This document shows, piece by piece, positions 8,276-17,007 of a DNA stretch of 64,000 nt; position 1 is the stretch's first letter, and each line of letters opens with the position of its first letter. The notes beneath the pieces are model-generated. The model made no database searches, was not told the origin of the DNA, and saw only the letters and a list, made by a program, of their open reading frames with translations. Source of the DNA: Pseudomonas fluorescens (GTDB lineage: Bacteria > Pseudomonadota > Gammaproteobacteria > Pseudomonadales > Pseudomonadaceae); the NCBI RefSeq assembly GCF_002837185.1, contig NZ_KZ478013.1:1-64000 (forward strand), in the 5' to 3' direction. A program made the translations under genes and the position numbers.

Positions 8276-9048
8276 GCGCCGGACACTCCATGGGTGTAGA
8301 CCTTAATGGCCACGTGGTCAGCGTCGGCACCGTCCCTGTGCAGGCCGAGTTCGAGCCTTTACTGAAGGATGTGTTGGCGACGCTTTCACAGCCCGCATTC
8401 GGCCTGGAGGGTATCTACCTGTACGGCAGTGTCGCCCGAGGCGATGCCCATGCCGAAGAATCCGACCTCGATCTCACCCTGGTCCTGCGTGACCCACCCC
8501 AGGCCGCGGTGCTTGAACAACTCGAACTGACGCGGCTGGCGCTGGAAAAGCGGCATTCCTGTGTTAGCAAAATCGATTTCGACATCGGCCACCGCGCACA
8601 GGTACTGGCGCCGGAAAACCACAATCGCTGGGGCTTCTGGCTCAAGCATCATTGCCGGTGTGTGTGGGGCGATGACCTCGGGTTGCGGCTCGAGCCATTC
8701 CGGCCAAGCCGAGACATCGCCCTGGCGCTCAACGGTGATTTTGCGCAGGTGTTGTCAGGCTATCGCGCGACTATCCTGCAGGCCGCGACCACACCGCAGC
8801 GCCTGCGCTTGCAGCGCGAAGCCGCACGCAAGTTGATCCGCTCCACGCATACGCTGCGTTCACCCGACGCACTGATGTGGCCGCAAACGCTGGAGGAGCA
8901 TGTGGCGCTGTTCACCCGGCGTTATCCCACCAGGGTCGCGCAAATCGCGTATTTTCTCTTTGAGGCCAGAAATCCAAGCGCCGAGTGCGCGGCATTTTTG
9001 CAGCGTCTTGACGCTTTTGTTGAGTGGATGGCTTCGCAGTCGGAATAA
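8272..9048 (+). CDS. Nucleotidyltransferase-domain protein
   Basis: This 258-residue protein carries the polymerase-beta-fold signature GS-VARG ... SDLDLTL: Gly52-Ser53 followed by Asp65 and Asp67, the metal-binding pair. The C-terminal 120 residues are helical, as in kanamycin-nucleotidyltransferase-like enzymes. The GTG at 8272 overlaps the previous stop; ATG 8290 is a possible alternative start. Together with the coupled P-loop kinase it suggests small-molecule or RNA modification. An antitoxin-like role (MNT type) is less likely because no HEPN partner gene is present. Confidence 0.7.
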   Translation: MSAGHSMGVDLNGHVVSVGTVPVQAEFEPLLKDVLATLSQPAFGLEGIYLYGSVARGDAHAEESDLDLTLVLRDPPQAAVLEQLELTRLALEKRHSCVSKIDFDIGHRAQVLAPENHNRWGFWLKHHCRCVWGDDLGLRLEPFRPSRDIALALNGDFAQVLSGYRATILQAATTPQRLRLQREAARKLIRSTHTLRSPDALMWPQTLEEHVALFTRRYPTRVAQIAYFLFEARNPSAECAAFLQRLDAFVEWMASQSE

Positions 9049-9174
9049 ATCAACACCTGGGGGCAGGAGGGCGATCGGCACAACTGAAACGGTGTAGGCG
9101 CGTAGCGATTTGTTCGATGCATCCAGCATTTGCCTTTACACTGCGGGCCCCGATTTTCAGCAAGGATGCTTTGA

Positions 9175-10584
9175 ATGCGTTCGCTCGTCAGCGCCGTATG
9201 CCTGTTTATGACCTTTTCGGCCAATGCCCTGGCCGAGCCGCGCTCGTTTTCGCTCAACGATCCCAGCGGTCATTACCTGGTGGAAGTCCTGTTCCCGGAT
9301 GCGCCTCAAGACCTGCAACAACTGGCACCGGCACTTATTACCCTGCGCGACAAAACCACCCTCGACATCCTGCAGCAGTTGCACACCCCGGCCGGCAATT
9401 TGCCGCTGGACCAGAACGGCAAGACCGATGCCTATCGTTTGATGGGGCAGTACGGTCTGCTGTACTTCCTGGATATCGACGCCGACGGCCGCCAGGATGT
9501 GGCGATCCGCAACGGCAGCAGCGACGATGACGACAGTCAGTACCACTACGATGTCTACCTGCAGGACCCGCAGCAAACGCAATGGCGGCGCAATGGCCCG
9601 TTGTCGGCGCTGGCGAACGAAACCTTCGGCGGGATGTTTTCGGTCACCCCGAACGACGGCATCATCCATTCCCAATCCGACCGAGGTTGCTGCTGGACTC
9701 GAGCCAGTCGCTTGCAGATGCGCGGCGGCGAGTTGGTGCGACTCGGTGCCTACACCCAGGAGCAGGTCCCGCCCACAGAGTTTGGCGAAAACTCCAGCAT
9801 GCCCAGCGGCTATATGCTGCGCACGACCGGCGAGTGGAAAGACGGCCAGTGGGTGGAGACTTCCCGGCTCGAAGGACCGGTCAACGAAGACCCGCAATAC
9901 CTGGTCGGTACGCTCGACGGCAAGATCCCGGTGCAGCTTTGGTACCAGCAGCAGGGCGCGGTGCTGATTGGCGAGTTGCGTTATACCAGGAGCGGCAGCG
10001 GCAACCCGATCAAGCTGGTGGGCGACCAGGACGAGTACGATGGCAAGCCGTTCGTGTATCTGCACGAGTATGCCGATGACGGCCATCAAACCGGCATCTG
10101 GCGCATCACCCGGCAGACCGTCGCACCTTATCTCTACAGCGGTACCTGGGTCAGCGACGCCAAGGGCAGCCCGCGCGAACTGGCCATCGACCTGCGCTAC
10201 GAAGACCGCGAGCCGGAATACAAAAAACTCGGCGATGTACCCCGCGACCAGCGCAGTGGCCACTACCAGATGCGCGATGACTTCCTGGGCCGCGACGGTG
10301 ACCTGGAGCTGAACATCCTGCCCGAGCGCGATGCCCAGGGCCGGGAAATCGCGGAATTGAGCCTGACGCTCAAAGACGCCGGCACCTCCAAGGTGATCGT
10401 CACGGCGCAGCACCGCGTGCCGATGGAAACCGACAACCTGATCATCGTGCGTGAACCCCTGGCGCCCAAATCCAACGGGCCATATCACATTCAACTGGTG
10501 AAGAACTTTGCCGTGATCAATCACAACTCGGCGCCGGACGCGCAGGATTATCTGACCGGAATGTACCGCAGGCAGCCGCGTTGA
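9175..10584 (+). CDS. Secreted protein of unknown function with a DxDxDG calcium-type loop
   Basis: The 469-residue product starts with a clear Sec signal peptide (cleavage after ANALA, about residue 20). Residues 100-108 read DIDADGRQD, a DxDxDGxxD loop as in FG-GAP/integrin-like or dockerin-type calcium sites, followed by a run of Ser and Asp. The remainder alternates beta-type segments with several tryptophans and no further motif I know. It is likely periplasmic or outer-surface. It is separated from both neighbours and no operon is obvious. Confidence 0.65.
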   Translation: MRSLVSAVCLFMTFSANALAEPRSFSLNDPSGHYLVEVLFPDAPQDLQQLAPALITLRDKTTLDILQQLHTPAGNLPLDQNGKTDAYRLMGQYGLLYFLDIDADGRQDVAIRNGSSDDDDSQYHYDVYLQDPQQTQWRRNGPLSALANETFGGMFSVTPNDGIIHSQSDRGCCWTRASRLQMRGGELVRLGAYTQEQVPPTEFGENSSMPSGYMLRTTGEWKDGQWVETSRLEGPVNEDPQYLVGTLDGKIPVQLWYQQQGAVLIGELRYTRSGSGNPIKLVGDQDEYDGKPFVYLHEYADDGHQTGIWRITRQTVAPYLYSGTWVSDAKGSPRELAIDLRYEDREPEYKKLGDVPRDQRSGHYQMRDDFLGRDGDLELNILPERDAQGREIAELSLTLKDAGTSKVIVTAQHRVPMETDNLIIVREPLAPKSNGPYHIQLVKNFAVINHNSAPDAQDYLTGMYRRQPR

Positions 10585-10703
10585 CGCCCGATAACCCAAG
10601 ACACAGGTGATTGCCCACTTACGCATGGAACCGTTACCCTCGGTTTTGACTTTACTAGCCACCGACCGTAACAGTGAGTCACGGTCTGCACCGAATCAGG
10701 ACG

Positions 10704-13700
10704 ATGAACGACTACTCTCTGAAGCTTGCCAACTACTGGCGAAACTCGCTGGCCGACGCGGAAAACGGCAACGGTGCCCTGTCCCCCAGCCATGTCAAAA
10801 CCTACGCGGTCGTACCTTTGGCCGCCCTGGCCGCCGGTTGTCTGCCGGTCGAGCAGGTGGACCTGCTATTCGCCGGCGAACCTGCGCAACGGCTCCATGT
10901 AGATGTCACGCTGCGCCCGTTTGTGTATGCCTCACGCCAGGAACACCGCATGGCGCGCAGAGGGTTGCCGGCCTTTATCACACCGATCATTTGCCGGGTG
11001 TCGGTCACCCGTGACGGGCTCATCTATCCGACCGGCCCCACGCTGGTACCCCGCGACATCCTGGAACCGTTGGACCGCGACAATTTCACCATCGGCGCCC
11101 AACCTGACCTGGACAGGTTTTTAACCACGCAAGACGCACCCCGATTCGAAGTGCCTGCCCCCGGCACAGAGGTGCAGCCGGACGAATATCGCGACAAATG
11201 GCTCACTTACCTGCGTTACTGCAAGACGATGTTCCAAACGGTGTGCAACGCCTGGAACGGCGAGGACGACGGTTTCGATCCGGCCAACTATTGCTACGTG
11301 TTCAAGGAGCAGAAGGCGGACGGTTTCAGTCGCAATATCGTTGCGCTATACGATCACCTGCGCCTCGCCAAACCCGAGGCGCCGTTGTTCGAGCGCTTTG
11401 CACAACGTGAACCCACGCCCGATGAACCCTGCCTGCCGGCCAATGGCCTGTTCGCCGGACGAGGCGGGCATGCCGGTGACGAATACGCGCTGGCGCCGGC
11501 CCAACGCGACAGTCTCGCGCACCTGCTGGTGGGTAACACCGGGGATATCCTCGCGGTCAACGGGCCGCCGGGCACCGGCAAGACCACATTGCTGTTGTCC
11601 GTGGTCGCGTCGCTCTGGGCCAGGGCCGCCGCCGAGGGCGGCGAGCCGCCGGTGATTGTCGCCAGTTCGACGAACAACCAGGCGGTCACCAACATCATCA
11701 AGGCCTTTGGTAAGGACTTCTCCGAAGGCACCGGCCCCTTTGCCGGGCGCTGGCTTCCCGATATCAGCAGCTTTGGCGCCTACTTTCCGACGGCCTCGGC
11801 GGAAGCGGAGATGGCCCGCACCTACCAGACCAGGAGCTTTTACCTGGCGCTGGAAACGCAGGCCTACGTCGATAAAGCGCAGCAGGCTTATCTGGCGCGC
11901 GCCGCCATCGCTTTCCCGGGACAGTCGCAGCCCACGCTCAAAAACACCGTAGACGCGCTGCAGGCGCGGATTCGCCTGCGCCTGCAGCAACTGAGTGATA
12001 TCGAGCAGGGATGGGCCCGATTGCGGGTGGCGCGCGACGCCCTCAAGGCCGTGCTGGGCGATGATCCACAGGCGGCGGTCGCGGGTCTAGACGCTCAACT
12101 GCGGGCACATTCGGAGCGGCTGACCAATGCCAAGGCACGTCTGAAAGATTTCAGGCATTACCTGGCCCATGAGTCGCTGGTGTATACGCTGTTCGGTTGG
12201 TTCGGCCCGATTGCCGCCAAGCGCCTGCGCCTGGCCAAACTGCACGTCGATGAGGCTGACGTACAGTTGCAGGAGGCCACCGACGTGCATGACATCGAGC
12301 GCCGGTTGACGGCCGCAGTGGCGCATCAGGCACAAAGCCTGAAAACCCTCGAAACCCAGCGTGAGCGTGTGGAGCAACTGCTGCGCGGCGAACAGCGTGA
12401 ACTGTTGAACTGGCAGGCGGTGATTGGCCGGTTACCCCAGGCGGCCGGCAAGCCCGCCGCCCAGGTGACCCTGGAAGACTGCGATCGCTGGGCGGACACC
12501 TCGTTGCGCTTCGAGACCTTCCTGCTGACCACGCATTACTGGGAGGGGCGGTGGCTGTTGGAAGTCATCGACGAGCTGCCGCTGATTCTCAAGAGCCGCA
12601 AAAAAACCGGCCGCAAGACGTTGGAAAAAAACTGGCGCCGCTGGATGAAGCTCACGCCCTGCGTCGTGGCCACGTTCTACCGGCTACCGAGAGAGTTGTC
12701 CTGCGAGCGCCATGATGGCAACGGCCTTGTCGACGATTACGCGCTGAATTTCATCGACCTGCTGATCGTGGACGAAGCCGGCCAAGTGCTGCCCGAGGTG
12801 GCGGCGCCGTCGTTCGCCCTCGCGCGGCAAGCGCTGGTGATTGGCGACACGCAGCAGATCGAGCCCATCTGGTCGGTGCCGCCGGCGGTGGATATCGGCA
12901 ATCTGCTCGCCACCGGCCTGCTGTCACGCAGCCGCGTGGACGATGAGTACGAGGCCTTTTGTGACAGTGGACGCAGCGCCGCCAGTGGCAGCGTCATGGC
13001 GATTGCACAGTCCACCAGCCGCTATCATTACGACCGCGACCTGGCGCGCGGCCTTTACCTGTACGAACACCGCCGGTGTTATGACTCGATCATCGATTAC
13101 TGCAACGCGCTCTGCTACAAGGGCAAGCTGCAACCACGGCGCGGCGCCAAGCCCGATGGCGGCCTGCCGGGGCTGGGGTACCTGCATATCGACGGGATCT
13201 GTCAGCAAAAGCAGGGCGGCAGCCGCCATAACCTGCTGGAAGCCCAGACCATCGCCGCCTGGATCAAGGCCCATGAACAGCCACTCACTGAACGCTACGG
13301 CAAAGACCTCTGGGAAATCCTCGGGGTGATTACCCCATTTGGCGCCCAGACCCAGGCCATTACCCAAGCGTGCAGCGCGCTGGGTATTCGTACCGGCAAA
13401 GGCGACGGCGAACTCACCGTGGGCACCGTGCATTCCTTTCAGGGCGCCGAACGGCCGGTGGTGATTTTTTCCGCTGTGTACTCCAAGCATGCCGACGGGC
13501 CTTTTATCGACCGCCGCGACAGCATGTTGAACGTGGCCGTTTCCCGCGCCAAAGACAGTTTCCTGGTGTTCGGCGACATGGACCTGTTCAGCCAGATACC
13601 CGCCAGCAAACCCCGTGGACGTCTGGCGCAGTACCTGCTGAACAGCCCGGAAAATGAGCTCACATTCGACTTCCAACCCCGGGCGGATTTGCTCACGGTG

Positions 13701-14186
13701 CGCACCGGCTTGAGCCACCTGCATGAATTCGCCGAGCATGATCGGTTCCTGTTGCGAACCCTGGAAACTGCGCGCCAGCAGGTGCAGATTGTCACGCCGT
13801 GGGTCAAGTTGCGCGGGATGCGCGAAAGCGGTGCCTTGGACGCGATGGGCGAGACCGTGCAGCGAGGCGTGCCGGTGACGGTCTACACTGACCTGCGCTT
13901 CAACACCGAAGGTAAGCCGGCCAAGGCCGCTTACTTTCAGGATGCAATCGCAGCGCTGAAAAACCATGCCGTGCAGGTGCACGTGGTCAACAAGGTACAC
14001 AGCAAGCTGGTAATGGCCGATGAGGAACTGCTGTGTGTCGGCTCATTCAACTGGCTGAGCGCTGCACGCTCGGGCGATTTTGTGCACCATGAAACGTCCA
14101 TGGTCTACCACGGGCCGGACGTCAGCAGCGAGCTGGCCATCAACCGCAGGAGCCTGGCGCAACGCCTGAGCTCAAGCCAGCCCTAG
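10704..14186 (+). CDS. SF1 (UPF1/DNA2-like) helicase with C-terminal PLD-like domain
   Basis: This 1160-residue protein carries a full set of superfamily-1 helicase motifs: Walker A GPPGTGKT at 287-294, Walker B VDEAGQ at about 689-694 (the DEAGQ form of UPF1/SMUBP2 enzymes), GTVHSFQGAERPVVIF (motif V) and NVAVSRAKDSFLVFGD (motif VI). A coiled stretch lies between motifs I and II. The last 150 residues form a phospholipase-D-like nuclease module with VHSKLVMADEELLCVGSFNW, a single HxK site at His1099/Lys1101. The start at 10704 follows CAGGAC; the frame is open to 10674. Helicase plus PLD in one chain resembles nuclease-helicase defence or DNA-repair proteins. No phage-defence partner is visible beside it. 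Confidence 0.8.
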   Translation: MNDYSLKLANYWRNSLADAENGNGALSPSHVKTYAVVPLAALAAGCLPVEQVDLLFAGEPAQRLHVDVTLRPFVYASRQEHRMARRGLPAFITPIICRVSVTRDGLIYPTGPTLVPRDILEPLDRDNFTIGAQPDLDRFLTTQDAPRFEVPAPGTEVQPDEYRDKWLTYLRYCKTMFQTVCNAWNGEDDGFDPANYCYVFKEQKADGFSRNIVALYDHLRLAKPEAPLFERFAQREPTPDEPCLPANGLFAGRGGHAGDEYALAPAQRDSLAHLLVGNTGDILAVNGPPGTGKTTLLLSVVASLWARAAAEGGEPPVIVASSTNNQAVTNIIKAFGKDFSEGTGPFAGRWLPDISSFGAYFPTASAEAEMARTYQTRSFYLALETQAYVDKAQQAYLARAAIAFPGQSQPTLKNTVDALQARIRLRLQQLSDIEQGWARLRVARDALKAVLGDDPQAAVAGLDAQLRAHSERLTNAKARLKDFRHYLAHESLVYTLFGWFGPIAAKRLRLAKLHVDEADVQLQEATDVHDIERRLTAAVAHQAQSLKTLETQRERVEQLLRGEQRELLNWQAVIGRLPQAAGKPAAQVTLEDCDRWADTSLRFETFLLTTHYWEGRWLLEVIDELPLILKSRKKTGRKTLEKNWRRWMKLTPCVVATFYRLPRELSCERHDGNGLVDDYALNFIDLLIVDEAGQVLPEVAAPSFALARQALVIGDTQQIEPIWSVPPAVDIGNLLATGLLSRSRVDDEYEAFCDSGRSAASGSVMAIAQSTSRYHYDRDLARGLYLYEHRRCYDSIIDYCNALCYKGKLQPRRGAKPDGGLPGLGYLHIDGICQQKQGGSRHNLLEAQTIAAWIKAHEQPLTERYGKDLWEILGVITPFGAQTQAITQACSALGIRTGKGDGELTVGTVHSFQGAERPVVIFSAVYSKHADGPFIDRRDSMLNVAVSRAKDSFLVFGDMDLFSQIPASKPRGRLAQYLLNSPENELTFDFQPRADLLTVRTGLSHLHEFAEHDRFLLRTLETARQQVQIVTPWVKLRGMRESGALDAMGETVQRGVPVTVYTDLRFNTEGKPAKAAYFQDAIAALKNHAVQVHVVNKVHSKLVMADEELLCVGSFNWLSAARSGDFVHHETSMVYHGPDVSSELAINRRSLAQRLSSSQP

Positions 14187-14196
14187 TCCCGCGCAA

Positions 14197-14231
14197 CGCT
14201 ATGCCAGCGGCCACAGGCGGTTGGCATAGCG
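14197..14231. terminator. Hairpin after the helicase gene
   Basis: CGCTATGCCA and TGGCATAGCG form a perfect 10-bp stem with a 15-base loop, starting 11 bases after the helicase stop codon. No U tract follows, so termination is likely but may depend on other factors. Confidence 0.55.
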
Positions 14232-14330
14232 CTACCGATCAGCAGCCCATGCGCAAAACCCTGCGACTTCCCGGTGAAAATCTTCATAATGGCGGCCATT
14301 TTGTTTAGCCCGTTATTCTGGTGTGCCCGC

Positions 14331-16529
14331 ATGGAAATTAAGGTCAACTTTCTCGACAACCTTCGGCTTGAAGCCAAGTTCGATGATTTCACGGTGATTG
14401 CCGACCAGCCGATTCGCTACAAGGGTGACGGTTCGGCGCCGGGGCCATTCGATTACTTCCTGGCTTCGTCGGCGTTGTGCGCGGCGTACTTCGTGAAGCT
14501 GTACTGCGCCACGCGCAATATTCCCACGGACAATATTCGCCTGTCGCAGAACAACATCGTCGACCCGGAAAACCGCTACAACCAGATCTTCAAGATCCAG
14601 GTCGAGCTGCCGGCGGACATTTCCGACAAGGACCGCCAAGGCATCCTGCGTTCCATCGACCGTTGCACCGTGAAAAAAGTAGTGCAGGCCGGGCCGGAGT
14701 TTGTGATCGAGCAAGTGGACAACCTCGACGCCGACGCCCAGGCGCTGTTGATGCCCAACTCGACGTCGGAGGCGGGCACCTACATCGCCGGCAAGGACCT
14801 GCCGCTGGAGCAGACCATTGCCAATATGTCGGCGATCCTTGCGCGCCTGGGCATGAAGATCGAGATCGCCTCGTGGCGCAATATCGTGCCCAATGTCTGG
14901 TCGCTGCATGTGCGCGATGCCCACTCGCCGATGTGTTTCACCAACGGCAAGGGTGCGACCAAGGAGGGCGCGCTGGCATCGGCACTGGGCGAGTTTATCG
15001 AGCGGCTCAACTGCAACTTCTTCTACAACGACCAGTTCTGGGGCGAAGAGCTGGCCAATGCGCCGTTCGTGCATTACCCGGATGAGCGCTGGTTCCAGCC
15101 GGGCCCCAACGACGAGCTGCCGAGCGAGATCCTCGACGCTTACTGCCGCAAGGTCTACGACCGCGAAGGCGAACTGCGCGGTTCGCACCTGTTCGACACC
15201 AACTCCGGTAACGAAGCGCGGGGCATTGTCTCGCTGCCGTTCGTGCGCCAGTCCGATGGCGAAGTGGTGTATTTCCCGTCCAACCTGATCGAAAACCTCT
15301 ACCTGAGCAACGGCATGAGCGCCGGCAACACCTTGGCCGAAGCCCAGGTGCAGTGCCTGTCGGAGATTTTCGAGCGGGCGGTGAAGCGCGAAATCATCGA
15401 AGGTGAATTTGCCCTGCCGGACGTACCTGCCGAGGTATTGGCCAAATACCCCGGCATCCTCGCCGGTATTGAAGGCCTGGAGGCCCAGGGCTTCCCGGTG
15501 CTGGTCAAGGATGCGTCCCTGGGCGGTGAATTCCCGGTGATGTGCGTGACCCTGATGAACCCGCGCACCGGCGGTGTCTTCGCCTCGTTCGGCGCGCACC
15601 CAAGCTTTGAAGTGGCGCTGGAGCGCAGCCTCACCGAACTGCTGCAAGGCCGCAGTTTCGAAGGCCTGAACGACTTGCCGCAGCCGACCTTCGAAGGCCA
15701 GGCGGTTACCGAGCCGAACAACTTCGTCGAGCACTTTATCGACTCCAGCGGGGTGGTGTCGTGGCGCTTTTTCAGCGCCCGATCGGACTACGAATTCGTC
15801 GAATGGGACTTCTCCGGCCACGGCGAAGACTCCAATGCCCAGGAGGCCGCAACGCTGTTCGGCATCCTGGAAGGCATGGGCAAAGAATCGTACATGGCGG
15901 TTTACCAACACCTGGGCGCCACCGCCTGCCGCATCCTGGTGCCGGACTATTCGGAAATCTACCCGGTGGACGACCTGATCTGGGACAACACCAACAAGGC
16001 ACTGTTTTTCCGCGAAGACATCCTCAACCTGCACCGCCTTGATGAGGACGCGTTGCAGGCCTTGGTCGAGCGCCTGATCGAAAGCGAGCTGGACGACTAC
16101 ACGGATATCACCACGCTGATCGGCATCGAGTTCGACGACAACACCGCGTGGGGCCAACTGACCATCCTGGAATTGAAACTGTTGATCTTCCTGGCGTTGA
16201 AGCAGTATGAAGAGGCCAAGGAGTGCGTGGAAATGTTCCTGCAGTACAACGACAACACCGTCGAGCGTGGGCTGTTCTACCAGGCGATGAATGCGGTGCT
16301 GGAAATGGAACTGGACGACGACCTGGAACTGGCCGACTACGAAGCCAACTTCCGGCGCATGTTCGGCAATGAGCGCATGGACGCGGTGATCGGCTCGGTC
16401 GAGGGCAGTGTGCGCTTTTACGGGCTGACACCGACCAGCATGAAGCTCGAAGGGCTGGACCGGCATTTGCGCTTGATCGACAGCTACAAGAAGCTGCATG
16501 CGGCGCGGGCCAACGTCATTCTTGGCTGA
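14331..16529 (+). CDS. OsmC-domain/YcaO-domain fusion protein
   Basis: A 732-residue protein with an N-terminal OsmC-like domain (about 1-140; KVNFLDNLRLEAKFDD, GDGSAPGPFDYFLASSALCAAYFVKLYC with the usual cysteine) followed by a YcaO domain (about 160-560; GKGATKEGALASALGEFIERLNC, GMSAGNTLAEAQVQCLSEIFERAV) and a helical C-terminal tail. E. coli YcaO, about 586 residues, activates RimO in beta-methylthiolation of ribosomal protein S12; YcaO domains phosphorylate amide backbones with ATP. The longer Pseudomonas form with the OsmC head is familiar to me. ATG 14331 fits the OsmC start, though no clear ribosome site is seen and GTG 14274 is in frame. No peptide-precursor gene is nearby, which argues for the S12 role rather than a natural product. 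Confidence 0.85.
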   Translation: MEIKVNFLDNLRLEAKFDDFTVIADQPIRYKGDGSAPGPFDYFLASSALCAAYFVKLYCATRNIPTDNIRLSQNNIVDPENRYNQIFKIQVELPADISDKDRQGILRSIDRCTVKKVVQAGPEFVIEQVDNLDADAQALLMPNSTSEAGTYIAGKDLPLEQTIANMSAILARLGMKIEIASWRNIVPNVWSLHVRDAHSPMCFTNGKGATKEGALASALGEFIERLNCNFFYNDQFWGEELANAPFVHYPDERWFQPGPNDELPSEILDAYCRKVYDREGELRGSHLFDTNSGNEARGIVSLPFVRQSDGEVVYFPSNLIENLYLSNGMSAGNTLAEAQVQCLSEIFERAVKREIIEGEFALPDVPAEVLAKYPGILAGIEGLEAQGFPVLVKDASLGGEFPVMCVTLMNPRTGGVFASFGAHPSFEVALERSLTELLQGRSFEGLNDLPQPTFEGQAVTEPNNFVEHFIDSSGVVSWRFFSARSDYEFVEWDFSGHGEDSNAQEAATLFGILEGMGKESYMAVYQHLGATACRILVPDYSEIYPVDDLIWDNTNKALFFREDILNLHRLDEDALQALVERLIESELDDYTDITTLIGIEFDDNTAWGQLTILELKLLIFLALKQYEEAKECVEMFLQYNDNTVERGLFYQAMNAVLEMELDDDLELADYEANFRRMFGNERMDAVIGSVEGSVRFYGLTPTSMKLEGLDRHLRLIDSYKKLHAARANVILG

Positions 16530-16542
16530 TGTACACCGTCAA

Positions 16543-16631
16543 TGTGGGAGGGGGCTTGCCCCCGATAGCGGTGGGTCAGTTGCCAGTAAGCTGACTGATG
16601 CACCGCCATCGGGAGCAAGCCCCCTCCCACA
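16543..16631. repeat. REPIN copy 1
   Basis: TGTGGGAGGGGGCTTGCC begins a REP sequence that is repeated in inverted order and ends in CTCCCACA at 16631. The arms carry the GATAGCGG/CCGCCATC core of fluorescens-group REPs. It is the first unit of a three-copy tandem array with a 179-bp period. Confidence 0.85.
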
Positions 16632-16721
16632 GTTTGAGCGATGTTTGACTTCAAGTATTTGCTAGGACCTGGGGCCAGATCTGCCCGCGCCGCCTAACCT
16701 CGCGCCGATTAGCACAAACAG
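16632..16721. repeat. 90-bp inter-REPIN spacer, first copy
   Basis: This spacer matches the one at 16811-16900 with only a few substitutions. Its first 55-60 bases align at roughly three quarters identity, with one gap, to 16990-17047, which is the 3' flank and last 13 codons of the adjacent cystathionine gene. Confidence 0.7.
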
Positions 16722-16810
16722 TGTGGGAGGGGGCTTGCCCCCGATGGCGGTGGGTCAGATGTGAATAAGCCGACTGACACACCGCCATCGGGGGCAAGCC
16801 CCCTCCCACA
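16722..16810. repeat. REPIN copy 2
   Basis: This is the second inverted REP pair, starting exactly 179 bases after copy 1 and nearly identical to it. The 90-base spacers before and after it are also almost identical to each other. Confidence 0.85.
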
Positions 16811-16900
16811 GTTTGAGCGATGTTTGACTTCAAGTATTTGCCAGGAGCTGGGGCCAGATCTGCCCGCGCCGCCTAACCTCGGGCCGATTAGCACAACCAG
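16811..16900. repeat. 90-bp inter-REPIN spacer, second copy
   Basis: Near-identical to 16632-16721. In reverse it retains GGCAGATCTGGCCCC where the gene has GCGCAGATTTGGCCC, and a TTGAAGTCA tail like the gene's 3' flank. It therefore looks like a decayed duplicate of the gene end. Confidence 0.7.
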
Positions 16901-16989
16901 TGTGGGAGGGGGCTTGCCCCCGATAGCGGTGGGTCAGATGTGAATAAGCCGACTGACACACCGCCATCGGGAGCAAGCCCCCTCCCACA
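16901..16989. repeat. REPIN copy 3
   Basis: This is the third inverted REP pair, again 179 bases after the previous one. It abuts the 3' end of the reverse-strand cystathionine gene, for which it probably also provides the RNA 3' hairpin. Confidence 0.85.
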
Positions 16990-17007
16990 TTTGATTGATG
17001 CCTGACT

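Noticed and set aside
14313-16499. A 728-codon open frame on the reverse strand across the YcaO gene
   Set aside because: It mirrors a strongly supported gene in GC-rich DNA, has low-complexity His/Val/Gln-rich composition and no domain. It is a shadow frame.
16543-16989. Regularly spaced repeats resembling a CRISPR array
   Set aside because: The repeats are about 89 bp long, internally palindromic REPINs with near-identical spacers, and there are no cas genes. They are a tandem REPIN array.
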